Of a DNA stretch of 34,659 nucleotides, positions 1-8,388 are shown in pieces; positions within the stretch are counted from its first letter, which is position 1, and each line of letters begins with the position of its first letter. Under the pieces are notes generated by a model. The model saw only the letters and a list, made by a program, of their open reading frames with translations, did no database searches and was not told the origin of the DNA. The position numbers and the translations under genes are program-made. The DNA comes from an uncultured Pelagibacteraceae bacterium (GTDB lineage: Bacteria > Pseudomonadota > Alphaproteobacteria > Pelagibacterales > Pelagibacteraceae), in contig CACLRF010000009.1 of NCBI GenBank assembly GCA_902609235.1, forward strand, positions 1 to 34,659, read 5' to 3'.

Positions 1-154
1 CTGCTAAGTCAGGGGGCATTCTGGTTAAACCAATTAATGCGCTTTCACCATCAATATATGTTTGAACTTTAAAACCCTCTTTTTCTAATGCGATACTTAA
101 ACTTGTTAAAATATTTCTATCGTCATCAATTAAAGCTATTGTTTGTTTTTGCAT
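1..154 (-). CDS. chvI: ChvI-type response regulator, N-terminal part only (runs off the left edge)
   Basis: The 51 visible codons read from an ATG at 154 towards position 1. They encode the start of a receiver domain: [11 protein letters not shown] with the acidic cluster at residues 10-12, then ALEKEGFKV and YIDGESAL. This matches the N terminus of alphaproteobacterial ChvI, the regulator partnered by the ChvG sensor kinase in envelope and acid-stress control. The phosphorylated Asp and the DNA-binding domain lie outside the window. It sits 50 nt downstream of polA on the same strand. The ChvI assignment rests on remembered family sequence; a generic OmpR-type regulator is the alternative. 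Confidence 0.85.
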   Translation of the reverse strand, partial: MQKQTIALIDDDRNILTSLSIALEKEGFKVQTYIDGESALIGLTRMPPDLA

Positions 155-204
155 AAAATAGTTTAAAAATACTAAATTGTCCTAATTTGGGCAATGTTAT
201 AAAT

Positions 205-2979
205 TTAATGAAACATACCCCAATTATCTCCAACATTAATATCAACTGTTAAAGGAGTTGAAAAAGAATGATGATCACTCTGAGCCACACTGGTCATTTC
301 TTTCTCAATTAATTTAATCATTACTTTTTCGTCTTTTTTTGGAATTTCAAAAATTAATTCATCATGAATTTGCAAGAGCATTTTTGAATTAGAATTTTTT
401 TCTTCTAATAATTTCTTATCTAATCTTATCATAGCTAATCTCATCACTTCAGAGGCAGAACCTTGAATGGGAGCATTAATTGCAGCACGTTCTTGAAAAT
501 TTCTGACATTAAAGTTTTTGTCATTTATTCCATTAAAGTGAGATCTTCGTCCAAAAATATTATTAACATATCCACTTTTCCTACAAAATTTAATTGTATT
601 ATCCATATAAACTTTAATTTCTGGAAACTTAGCAAAATATGAATTCAAAAATTCCTCTGCTTCATAATTAGAAACGTTAATTTGCTTTGCTAGTCCATAT
701 TGCGAAATTCCATAAATAATTCCAAAATTAATAGCCTTAGCCTTTCGTCTCTGATCTTGATTAACTTTTTTAATATCAATATTAAATATTTGGCTAGCTG
801 TTAAAGAGTGAATATCCTCTTTATTTTTAAAAGCTTTTTTCAGTTCTTTTACATCTGCCAGGTCTGCTAAAATTCTCATCTCAATTTGATTGTAATCTGC
901 TGAAATCAATAGGTGCCCTTTTTTTGCAGTAAAAGCTTTTCTTATATCTTTTCCATCTTCTGATTTAATTGGTATGTTTTGTAAGTTAGGATCACTAGAT
1001 GCTAGTCTTCCAGTGGTTGTAGCAGCTAACAAAAACGAAGTATGAACTCTTTTTGTATTTGGGTTTAAATGTTCAGGTAAAGCATCTGAATAGGTATTTT
1101 TTAATTTTGAAACTTGTCTCCAGTTTAAAATTAATTTTGGAAACTCATGACCTTTAAAAGCTAAATCCTCCAAAACACTTGCACTTGTGGCAAAACTTCC
1201 TTTTTTTGTTTTCTTTAATCCAGCTATTTTTAAGTCATTATAAATTATTTCACCTAATTGCTTTGGGGATGCAATATTGAACTCTTTTTTAGAAATTTTA
1301 AATACTTCTTTTTCAAGTTTTTGAATTTTTTTTTCAAATTTAGATGAAAGAGATTTTAAAAACTTAATATCAATTTCAACTCCCTCTATTTCCATAAATG
1401 CGAGAATTTTAATTAATGGCTTTTCAAAAATTTCATAGATATTTATCATCTTTTCTGATTTTAAATTTTTGATAAATTTCTTATATAATCTAAAAGTAAC
1501 ATCAGCATCTTCAGCAGCGTAATCTTTTGCTTTATCTAATTCTACTTCACTAAAATTAATTTCTTTTTTACCTGTGCCTACCATCTCTTTAAAAGAAATA
1601 GTTTTATGTCCCAAATGAATTTCTGATAGAGTATCCATATTATGTCTATTTTTTCCTGCATCTAAGACATAAGACATTAGCATTGTATCTTCCATTGATG
1701 AAAGCGTTATTCCACACTTATAAAATACGATAAAATCAAATTTTATATTTTGTCCTATTTTTTTTATACTAGGATCTTCTAATATTTTTTTTAATTTTTT
1801 AATTACTGCATCTTTTTTAAGACACTTAGGTGACTTATGACCAACTGGTATGTAACATGCTTTTCCAACTTTAGAGCAAAGAGAAATACCCACTAAATCT
1901 GCTTGGTGAGGATCTAATGATGTGGTTTCTGTATCTACAGCAACTTCACCAACTTCTTCTGCCTCGTCTATCCATTTATCAATTTCATCTAAACTATTAA
2001 TTAAATAATAATTTTTGTTATTTATCGTTTGTTGTTTTTCTATATTTTGAGTTTCAATCTTATTACTTTCTAGTTCAGGTTCTCCATAAGCAGAAATCGC
2101 AGAGCTTAACAACCTGTTAAATTCCATTTCTCTTAAAAATTTATATAATTTATCTTTATCTATATTTTGCAATTTAAATTCACTTAACTCTTTATTTACT
2201 GGAGAATTATGATCTAGTGTTACAAGTTTTTTACTTATTAATGCTTTATCCTTGTTCTCAATTAATGTTTCTCTTCTTTTGTTTTGCTTAATCTCATGAG
2301 CAGATTTTAGTAAATTTTCTAAAGTGCCATATTTGTTAATTAACTCTGCAGCTGTCTTAACACCTATCCCTGGTACACCAGGAACATTATCACTACTATC
2401 TCCTGCTAAAGATTGCACATCAATAACTTTAGAGGCATCTACCCCAAATTTTTTTAAGACATCATAGTCAGTTATAAATTTGTTTTTCATGGGGTCAAAA
2501 ATTCGAACCCCTTTTTTATAAAGCTGCATTAAATCTTTATCTGATGAGACAATTGTAACCTTTGCACCTTTTTTAATGATTTGATCAACATATGTAGCTA
2601 TTAAATCATCTGCCTCATAATTAGGAAGATCTACAGATGGTAAATTGAATGCTAGAACTGATTTTCTTATATATTCAAATTGAGGAGCCAAATCATCAGG
2701 AGCCTCTGACCTATTAGCTTTGTAGTCACTATAAATTTCATTTCTGAAAGTTTTTCTTGCTGAATCAAATATTACTGCAAAATGTGTTGGTTTTTGCAAG
2801 TTTTGATCAGATTTTGAGTCCTCTAATAATTTAAATAACATACTGCAAAAACCACTTACAGCACCTGTTGGAAGTCCATCACTTTTTCTAGTTAATGGAG
2901 GTAAAGCATAATAAGCTCTAAAAATGTAACCGGAGCCATCAATCAAATAAAAATGATCTGTTTTTTGAATTTTATTCAT
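205..2979 (-). CDS. polA: DNA polymerase I
   Basis: A full-length 924-residue Pol I with three domains. The N-terminal 5'-3' exonuclease (about 1-290) starts YLIDGSGYIFRAYYAL and contains the DYKANR and EADDLIAT motifs. The middle 3'-5' exonuclease keeps an acidic Exo I motif (AVDTETTSLD), so proofreading is probably active. The C-terminal polymerase has motif A (SADYNQIEMRILA), motif B (RRKAKAINFGIIYGIS) and motif C (LQIHDELIFEIP). It fills Okazaki-fragment and repair gaps after primer removal. It is transcribed divergently from bioY, with a 114-nt gap between them. The ATG at 2979 gives the expected N terminus. Confidence 0.98.
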   Translation of the reverse strand: MNKIQKTDHFYLIDGSGYIFRAYYALPPLTRKSDGLPTGAVSGFCSMLFKLLEDSKSDQNLQKPTHFAVIFDSARKTFRNEIYSDYKANRSEAPDDLAPQFEYIRKSVLAFNLPSVDLPNYEADDLIATYVDQIIKKGAKVTIVSSDKDLMQLYKKGVRIFDPMKNKFITDYDVLKKFGVDASKVIDVQSLAGDSSDNVPGVPGIGVKTAAELINKYGTLENLLKSAHEIKQNKRRETLIENKDKALISKKLVTLDHNSPVNKELSEFKLQNIDKDKLYKFLREMEFNRLLSSAISAYGEPELESNKIETQNIEKQQTINNKNYYLINSLDEIDKWIDEAEEVGEVAVDTETTSLDPHQADLVGISLCSKVGKACYIPVGHKSPKCLKKDAVIKKLKKILEDPSIKKIGQNIKFDFIVFYKCGITLSSMEDTMLMSYVLDAGKNRHNMDTLSEIHLGHKTISFKEMVGTGKKEINFSEVELDKAKDYAAEDADVTFRLYKKFIKNLKSEKMINIYEIFEKPLIKILAFMEIEGVEIDIKFLKSLSSKFEKKIQKLEKEVFKISKKEFNIASPKQLGEIIYNDLKIAGLKKTKKGSFATSASVLEDLAFKGHEFPKLILNWRQVSKLKNTYSDALPEHLNPNTKRVHTSFLLAATTTGRLASSDPNLQNIPIKSEDGKDIRKAFTAKKGHLLISADYNQIEMRILADLADVKELKKAFKNKEDIHSLTASQIFNIDIKKVNQDQRRKAKAINFGIIYGISQYGLAKQINVSNYEAEEFLNSYFAKFPEIKVYMDNTIKFCRKSGYVNNIFGRRSHFNGINDKNFNVRNFQERAAINAPIQGSASEVMRLAMIRLDKKLLEEKNSNSKMLLQIHDELIFEIPKKDEKVMIKLIEKEMTSVAQSDHHSFSTPLTVDINVGDNWGMFH

Positions 2980-2994
2980 GAAGTAATATTAAAT

Positions 2995-3049
2995 ATTATA
3001 ATGATAACATATTCTGTACATAAAAAAATTTACTTTCAATCATTATAAC
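2995..3049. promoter_or_regulatory. divergent polA/bioY promoter region with inverted repeat
   Basis: The gap between the divergent polA and bioY starts holds a perfect 10-base inverted repeat: TTATAATGAT at 2996-3005 and ATCATTATAA at 3039-3048. On the minus strand the left arm gives TATAAT (3000-2995), a consensus -10 facing polA. On the plus strand the right arm gives TATAAC (3044-3049), a near-consensus -10 facing bioY. No good -35 is visible for either. The arms could be mirrored -10 elements or a repressor site. Confidence 0.4.
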
Positions 3050-3093
3050 AATTAGAAGTAGATTATTTTTTATATTTTGAGTATTATTTAGCA

Positions 3094-3645
3094 ATGGAAT
3101 TAACAAAAAATCTCACACAAGCTAAACTATTTAAATCTCTGGTTGTTATTGTCCTTGGTTCAATAGCACTAACTATATCAGCAAAGATCAAAATTCCTTT
3201 CTATCCAGTTCCTATGACTATGCAAACGTTTGTTGTATTATTTTTAGGAATAAGTTTAGGGCATAAAATTGCACTAGCTACAATTAGTCTATATCTAATT
3301 GAAGGAATTGTGGGGCTTCCTGTATTTTCAAATTCCCCTGAAAAAGGTGTTGGATTAGTTTACTTTACAGGACCAACTATGGGTTACTTAATTGGTTTTT
3401 TAACGGCTTGTTACCTAGCTTCTAAAATAAAGATTGATGACAATTTTTTTGTTATTTTATTTAAGTTAATTATTGCAACTTCAACAATCTATATTTTAGG
3501 TCTAATTTGGCTTGGAACATTGATTGGATGGGACAAGCCAATTTTTGCTTTAGGTGCAAAACCTTTTCTATTAGCCGAGATTTTTAAAATTATGCTTTTA
3601 GCACTTTTGACTAAGCAAATAATTAAAATTAAAAAATTTATCTAG
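3094..3645 (+). CDS. bioY: BioY biotin transporter (ECF S component)
   Basis: This 183-residue hydrophobic protein has the BioY signature near its N terminus (PFYPVPMTMQTFVVLFLG) followed by EGIVGLPVF and GPTMGYLIGF, with five or six membrane segments. BioY binds biotin in the inner membrane, alone or with an energising EcfA/EcfT (BioMN) pair; no such partners are in this window. That fits an organism that scavenges biotin. The last bases overlap the 3' end of the convergent regA by 8 nt. Length is normal for the family. Confidence 0.93.
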   Translation: MELTKNLTQAKLFKSLVVIVLGSIALTISAKIKIPFYPVPMTMQTFVVLFLGISLGHKIALATISLYLIEGIVGLPVFSNSPEKGVGLVYFTGPTMGYLIGFLTACYLASKIKIDDNFFVILFKLIIATSTIYILGLIWLGTLIGWDKPIFALGAKPFLLAEIFKIMLLALLTKQIIKIKKFI

Positions 3646-4201
3646 GTGATCTTTTAGATAGAATTCTTTGAAGAGTTCTTCTGTGCATTTTAAGTCTTCT
3701 GGCTGTTTCTGAGACATTCCTATTACATAACTCAAAAACTCTATGTATATGTTCCCACTTAACTCTGTCAGCCGACATGGGGTTTTCTGGTGGAGCTGCT
3801 TTTTTTGAAGGATCGGCCAATAATGCTTTCTCTACATCTTCTGCATCAGCAGGTTTTGCTAAATAATCTATAGCACCTTCTTTGATGGCAGCTACTGCCG
3901 TTGGAATATTTCCATAACCAGTTAACATAATAATTCTACTATCACTATTTGAAGATTGAATTTCTTTTACAACCTCAAGTCCATTACCATCTCCAAGTCT
4001 TAAATCTACAACAGCAAAACCATGTTTTTTAGCTTTTACAGATTCAACTCCCTTTTGCACACTTTCTGCTTGAAAAACTTCAAATCCTTTTTTTTCCATA
4101 GCTCTTGCTAATCTCTCACGGAAAGGATTATCGTCATCCACGATTAATAATGACTTATTTTTAAAATCACTTAGATTCTGTAGTTTTGGCTCTTCTTTCA
4201 T
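3638..4201 (-). CDS. regA: RegA/ActR-type redox response regulator
   Basis: The receiver domain has the acidic pocket LLIVDDDNPF, a phospho-acceptor Asp near residue 66 (FAVVDLRLGDGNG) and the conserved Lys in DYLAKPAD. A short linker leads to a C-terminal Fis-type helix-turn-helix (NVSETARRLKMHRRTLQRIL). This layout is characteristic of RegA/ActR/PrrA, which control energy and redox genes with a RegB-type kinase; no kinase gene is in the window. I prefer the ATG at 4201 (187 aa). A TTG at 4225 would add eight residues of unconvincing sequence. Neither has a well-spaced ribosome site, so the start is uncertain. Confidence 0.9.
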   Translation of the reverse strand: MKEEPKLQNLSDFKNKSLLIVDDDNPFRERLARAMEKKGFEVFQAESVQKGVESVKAKKHGFAVVDLRLGDGNGLEVVKEIQSSNSDSRIIMLTGYGNIPTAVAAIKEGAIDYLAKPADAEDVEKALLADPSKKAAPPENPMSADRVKWEHIHRVFELCNRNVSETARRLKMHRRTLQRILSKRSPR

Positions 4202-4273
4202 GCCCCTTATATGGGGTCTCTGCAAGATTTTACAATATATGAATTTTACGCATTTCTGGCTTGAATTATTTGC

Positions 4274-4301
4274 TTTACTTTAGTGCTGTTTACTTTATAT
4301 G
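4274..4301 (+). promoter_or_regulatory. putative promoter of the polyamine operon
   Basis: TTTACT (4274-4279) and TATATG (4296-4301) are separated by 16 nt and lie about 68 nt before the decarboxylase ATG. Each hexamer differs from the sigma-70 consensus at two positions or so, and the DNA is very AT-rich, so chance matches are likely. The resulting leader would be roughly 60 nt of mostly A/T. Confidence 0.3.
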
Positions 4302-4368
4302 CCAAAAAATATTAAAGTTTTTTTTAAAAAGACTTTTTTTTATTAAATTTTTTTTGGAGGCATTTAAA

Positions 4369-5553
4369 ATGCAAAAATTTAAATCAGTTGAGGAATTAGT
4401 TAATCAACTGAAACCTGAAAAACCAGTTTACTGTATAAGAAAGAACCCCATAAAATCTGCTGTTAAATTTTTCCTAAACAAATTTCCGGGAAAAATTTTA
4501 TATGCAGTCAAAACCAATCCACACCCTGAAGTAATCAAAACAATCATAGAAAGTGGAGTTGAACAATTTGATGTTGCATCAATTGAGGAAATTAAAAGTA
4601 TTAGAACTTTTAGCAATACAGCTAAATGCTCATATATGCATACTGTTAAAAGCCGAGAAAGTATAAAAGAAGCATATTTTAATTATGGTGTAAAAACTTT
4701 TTCATTAGATACTAAAGATGAACTGATTAAAATAATTGAAAGCACAGATAACGCTAAAGATTTAGAATTATTTGTAAGAGTTGCTGTTTCAAATGAACAT
4801 GCAGAAATTGATTTATCAAAAAAATTTGGTGCTTTAACATCAGAAGCAGTAGGTTTATTAAGACTTGTAAAACAACATGCTAAAAAAATTGGTTTAAGTT
4901 TTCACGTAGGTTCACAATGTATGCATCCAATTTCTTATGCGAAAGGAATTAGTGAAATTGGAAATATAATTAAAAAGACAAAAATTATTCCACATTACAT
5001 TAATGTAGGTGGAGGTTTCCCTACAATCTATCCTGACTTAATTCCACAATCTTTAGATAGTTATTTTAATGAAATAATTAAGAGTTTAGAAAATTTAAAG
5101 CTTGAAAAACTTCCAGAAATTATTTGTGAGCCTGGTAGAGGTATAGTTGCGGAAAGTGGGTCGACAGTTGTAAGGGTTAATTTAAGGAAAAAACAAAAGC
5201 TTTATATTAATGATGGTACCTATGGTACTCTATTTGATGCAGGTACACCAAACATGGTATTCCCATCTAGAATGATTAAAGAAAATTCAAATAAAATAAT
5301 TTCAAAAAAATTAACTGCTTTTGATTTCTTTGGACCAACATGTGATAGCATGGATTATATGAAAGGTCCTTTTTTGCTTCCAAATAATATTAAAGAAAAT
5401 GATTATATTGAACTAGGTCAACTTGGGGCGTACGGATTGACATTTAGAACTCAGTTTAATGGATATTACTCAAATGAAATTTACGAAGTTGAAGATAATC
5501 CGATAATGACAATGTATGATAAAGACATTAACAAAGCTAACATGGTAGCTTAA
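4369..5553 (+). CDS. fold-III PLP-dependent ornithine/lysine decarboxylase
   Basis: This alanine-racemase-fold decarboxylase makes putrescine from ornithine, or cadaverine from lysine. It has the PLP lysine in YAVKTN (near residue 48), FHVGSQ, the glycine loop GGGFPT, CEPGRG for phosphate binding, and GPTCDSMDYM with the catalytic Cys near 324. The ATG at 4369 is preceded by GGAGG at 4356-4360 and gives about 394 residues, the usual size. An in-frame TTG at 4261 would add 36 low-complexity residues and was not used. The stop overlaps the next gene's ATG (TAATG), so the two are probably translationally coupled. Ornithine versus lysine preference cannot be read from the sequence. Confidence 0.92.
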   Translation: MQKFKSVEELVNQLKPEKPVYCIRKNPIKSAVKFFLNKFPGKILYAVKTNPHPEVIKTIIESGVEQFDVASIEEIKSIRTFSNTAKCSYMHTVKSRESIKEAYFNYGVKTFSLDTKDELIKIIESTDNAKDLELFVRVAVSNEHAEIDLSKKFGALTSEAVGLLRLVKQHAKKIGLSFHVGSQCMHPISYAKGISEIGNIIKKTKIIPHYINVGGGFPTIYPDLIPQSLDSYFNEIIKSLENLKLEKLPEIICEPGRGIVAESGSTVVRVNLRKKQKLYINDGTYGTLFDAGTPNMVFPSRMIKENSNKIISKKLTAFDFFGPTCDSMDYMKGPFLLPNNIKENDYIELGQLGAYGLTFRTQFNGYYSNEIYEVEDNPIMTMYDKDINKANMVA

Positions 5554-6593
5554 TGTCAGGTCAAAAAAATCCAGGTCATAACAGTAAAAAAGATTTTTTA
5601 AAAAATCCTGTTGAACACATCGATATAACTTCTTTTGATAGTAGAAAAATTATGTCTTCAATGGAAAAAATGTCATTTGTTTCTAGAGAAACAGCAAATG
5701 CTGCTAATATTTTTAATGAGATGCTTAAAGACAAAGATTGTACAATTTTTCTTACTTTAGCAGGCTCTACTTCAGCAGCTGGATGTATGAATATTTATAA
5801 AGATTTAGTTAAATACAATATGGTAGATGCAATTGTTGCAACTGGTGCCTCAATAGTAGATATGGACTTTTTTGAAGCTCTTGGTTTTAAACATTATCAA
5901 GGTTCACAATTTCAAGATGATACTGAGTTGAGGAATAACTATATAGATAGAATTTACGATACCTACATAGATGAAGAAGAGCTTCAAATGTGTGATAAAA
6001 TCATATGTGAAATCGCAAATAACTTAGAGGCGAGAAGCTACACTTCAAGAGAGTTCATTTATGAAATGGGAAAATATTTAAAAAATAACTCAAAGAAAAA
6101 AGACTCTTTAATTGAAACCGCTTTTGATAACAATGTTCCTATCTTCTGCCCTGCTTTTACTGATTCGAGTGCAGGATTCGGTTTAGTTATGCATCAAGAA
6201 CAAAATCCAAAAAAACATATGACAATAGACTCCGTTAGAGAATTTAGAGAACTAACTGAAATTAAAATCAAATCTAAAGGTTCTGGATTATTTATGATTG
6301 GTGGCGGTGTGCCTAAAAACTTTATTCAAGATACTGTTATTTGCGCTGAACTATTAGGCAAGGATGTAGACATGCATAAATATGCTGTTCAAATTACTGT
6401 TGCTGATAGTAGAGACGGTGCTTGTAGTAGCTCCACATTAAAAGAGGCAAGTTCGTGGGGAAAAGTAGACATTACGAAAGAACAAATGGTGTTTGCAGAG
6501 GCAACTAGTGTTTTGCCATTAATTGCTAGTGATGCTTATCATAAGGGTGAATGGAAAAATAGAATAAGAAAAAACTTTACAAAACTTTTTTAA
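5553..6593 (+). CDS. deoxyhypusine-synthase-family protein (bacterial; probable polyamine aminobutyl/aminopropyl transferase)
   Basis: This 346-residue protein has the DHS fold markers: an NAD-site segment LTLAGSTSAAG (residues 68-77), VATGASIVDMDFFEALG (95-111), FMIGGGVPKNFIQD (247-260) and the active-site SWGK with Lys304. That lysine matches the one that forms the enzyme-imine intermediate in eukaryotic DHS. Bacteria lack eIF5A, so the acceptor is more likely a small amine, for example in homospermidine formation from putrescine. The gene lies between a decarboxylase and an agmatinase-family gene, which supports a polyamine role. The family call is firm; the substrate is inference. Confidence 0.87.
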   Translation: MSGQKNPGHNSKKDFLKNPVEHIDITSFDSRKIMSSMEKMSFVSRETANAANIFNEMLKDKDCTIFLTLAGSTSAAGCMNIYKDLVKYNMVDAIVATGASIVDMDFFEALGFKHYQGSQFQDDTELRNNYIDRIYDTYIDEEELQMCDKIICEIANNLEARSYTSREFIYEMGKYLKNNSKKKDSLIETAFDNNVPIFCPAFTDSSAGFGLVMHQEQNPKKHMTIDSVREFRELTEIKIKSKGSGLFMIGGGVPKNFIQDTVICAELLGKDVDMHKYAVQITVADSRDGACSSSTLKEASSWGKVDITKEQMVFAEATSVLPLIASDAYHKGEWKNRIRKNFTKLF

Positions 6594-6598
6594 TAAAA

Positions 6599-7474
6599 TT
6601 GAAATATCTCTCAAATAAAAACGGATTTTTAGGAATTGATAATAAATTTAACTTTAAAGAAAAAACTGTAATTGTTCCATTTGGTTTAGAAAAAACTGTC
6701 AGTTATGGGGGAGGAACAAGAAATGGACCTAAAGAAATTATAAAAGCATCTCATCAAGTTGAGCTTTATGATGAGGAGCTTAATTGCGAACCTTATAAAA
6801 AAATAGGCATTAAAACTTTAAAACCATTTAAAATTGATAAAAATATCCAAAAAGCTCTGAATAAAATCTCAAAGATTAATAAAGAGATTTTAGATAAAAA
6901 GCTTTTCCCAATGACTTTGGGTGGTGAACATTCAATAACACCTGGATGTATTGTTCCTTTTGCTAAAAAATATAAAAACATTTGTCTGTTACATTTTGAT
7001 GCTCATGCAGATTTACGTCAAAGTTATAATGGAGAAAAATTTTCACATGCTTCAGCAATTAGAAGGTGTCTGGATTATAAAAATGTTTCGTTAATTTCAT
7101 TTGGCATAAGAAACATCTCAGAAAGTGAAATCCCATTTTTAAAAAAAAATTCTTCAAGAATAAATATTTTTTGGGCAAAAGATAAAAAAAAATGGAATTT
7201 ATCTAAATTTAAAAAACTAATTAAAAATAAAAATGTTTATCTTACATTTGATGTAGACGGACTAGATTCAAGTATTATGCCTGCAACTGGTACACCTGAA
7301 CCAGGAGGACTTTTGTGGGATGAAACATTGGATATAATTAGAATTGCAGCGAAAAACTCAAAAATTGTTGGTGCTGATATTAATGAATTGTCACCGATTA
7401 AAGGCTTTAATTCTTATAATTTTCTTGTTGCAAAGTTAGCTTATAAAATTTTGTCTTATAAATTTTTATATTAA
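6599..7474 (+). CDS. speB: agmatinase-family ureohydrolase
   Basis: A binuclear-manganese ureohydrolase of 291 residues. All metal ligands are visible: His111 in GGEH, the D134-A-H136-A-D138 motif, and D218-V-D220 in TFDVDGLDSS. MPATGTPEPGG follows, as in agmatinases. The enzyme would release urea and an amine, most simply putrescine from agmatine. Guanidinobutyrase or a related activity cannot be excluded. Translation appears to start at a TTG (6599), 5 nt after the upstream stop, with no clear ribosome site, so coupling to the DHS-like gene is likely. It completes the polyamine operon and its 3' end meets the convergent transporter gene. Confidence 0.88.
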   Translation: MKYLSNKNGFLGIDNKFNFKEKTVIVPFGLEKTVSYGGGTRNGPKEIIKASHQVELYDEELNCEPYKKIGIKTLKPFKIDKNIQKALNKISKINKEILDKKLFPMTLGGEHSITPGCIVPFAKKYKNICLLHFDAHADLRQSYNGEKFSHASAIRRCLDYKNVSLISFGIRNISESEIPFLKKNSSRINIFWAKDKKKWNLSKFKKLIKNKNVYLTFDVDGLDSSIMPATGTPEPGGLLWDETLDIIRIAAKNSKIVGADINELSPIKGFNSYNFLVAKLAYKILSYKFLY

Positions 7475-8025
7475 ACTTTAATTGGTTTAATAATTTTCAA
7501 TAACATTCTGAATGGTATCAACATTATTATAGCAACTAAAATTTTAACCGCTAAATCTCCAAGAGATAAAGTAACCCAGGGCACTCCTGTTGCATAAAAT
7601 GATATTGAGAAAAATAAAAATGTATCAACTGTTGATCCAATCAAAGATGAAGTAAGTGGAGCTACAAACCAATCTTTTTTTCTTAATCGATCAAAAATTT
7701 GAATATCTAACAATTGAGCGGTAATAAAAGCTACCCCTGATCCTATTGCAATTCTAACAGAGATTAAATCTGCAAAATTAGTTGAGAATAACAATGTAAA
7801 TATAATTCCTATTAAAAAGCCCAAATATACAATTTGCCTTGCTAATAATTTTCCATACGACCTATTTGCTAAATCTGTTATTAAAAAAGCTATTGGGTAA
7901 CTAAAAGCTCCATAAGTTAAAATCTCATTTAATCCAAAATAGTTTATTGGGAACTGAACTAAATAGTTAGAAGATAGTACAACAACCCCCATCATTATCG
8001 ACAGAGTGATAAATAATTTGTTCAT
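7471..8025 (-). CDS. VUT/YhhQ-family transporter (queuosine precursor transporter)
   Basis: A 184-residue protein with about six membrane segments. It has the family features SYPIAFLITDLANRSYGK and FITAQLLDIQIFDRLR, plus GSTVDTFLFFSISF near the C terminus. YhhQ-type proteins import queuosine precursors such as preQ0/preQ1 across the inner membrane; the substrate here is inferred from the family. Its ATG shares a base with the rpmB stop (TAATG), so it is translated as the last gene of the lysS-pyrD-rpmB operon. Confidence 0.82.
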   Translation of the reverse strand: MNKLFITLSIMMGVVVLSSNYLVQFPINYFGLNEILTYGAFSYPIAFLITDLANRSYGKLLARQIVYLGFLIGIIFTLLFSTNFADLISVRIAIGSGVAFITAQLLDIQIFDRLRKKDWFVAPLTSSLIGSTVDTFLFFSISFYATGVPWVTLSLGDLAVKILVAIIMLIPFRMLLKIIKPIKV

Positions 8026-8336
8026 TAAGCTGATTTAGCTACAGGTTTCTTTTTAAATGGGGATTTAATTAAAACTACTTTTTTTAACTTTTTTAATCTA
8101 GGAGATAAATTTTTATTTTTTACAGTTTTTAAAAATTCATCAAAACTACCTTTTTTGTCAACTGACCTTACACCTGAGTTGCTTACAGTAAGTTTTAAAC
8201 TTCTTCCAGTGAGCTCACTTGTAAATTTTACTTTTTTAAGATTAGGTAAAAATCTTCTTTTAGTCTTATTGTTAGCATGACTAACATTATGACCTTTCAT
8301 AGGAATTTTACCGGTAAGTTCGCATTTTTTTGACAT
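8025..8336 (-). CDS. rpmB: 50S ribosomal protein L28
   Basis: The ATG at 8336 starts [20 protein letters not shown], the canonical L28 N terminus, followed by [14 protein letters not shown]. The 103-residue product is slightly longer than short bacterial L28 because of a lysine-rich C-terminal tail. An upstream in-frame start at 8438 would lie inside the pyrD reading region and add 34 unrelated residues, so it was not used. L28 sits in the large subunit and helps subunit joining. The gene is between pyrD and the VUT transporter on the same strand. Confidence 0.95.
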   Translation of the reverse strand: MSKKCELTGKIPMKGHNVSHANNKTKRRFLPNLKKVKFTSELTGRSLKLTVSNSGVRSVDKKGSFDEFLKTVKNKNLSPRLKKLKKVVLIKSPFKKKPVAKSA

Positions 8337-8388
8337 AATAACAGTGCCTATATAAGGCGAGATATTGAAGGCGTCAAGTTTAATACAT

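Noticed and set aside
2996..3007. BioR operator upstream of bioY
   Set aside because: TTATAATGATAA has four bases between half-sites, whereas the BioR box as I remember it has two; no bioR gene is in the window.
4261..4368. 36-residue N-terminal extension of the decarboxylase from a TTG
   Set aside because: It is low-complexity sequence rich in F, K, I and L from AT-rich DNA, and a strong GGAGG precedes the ATG at 4369.
4226..4368. speF-type or polyamine riboswitch before the decarboxylase
   Set aside because: The leader is only about 60-140 nt, dominated by A/T runs, and I see no stable conserved stem.
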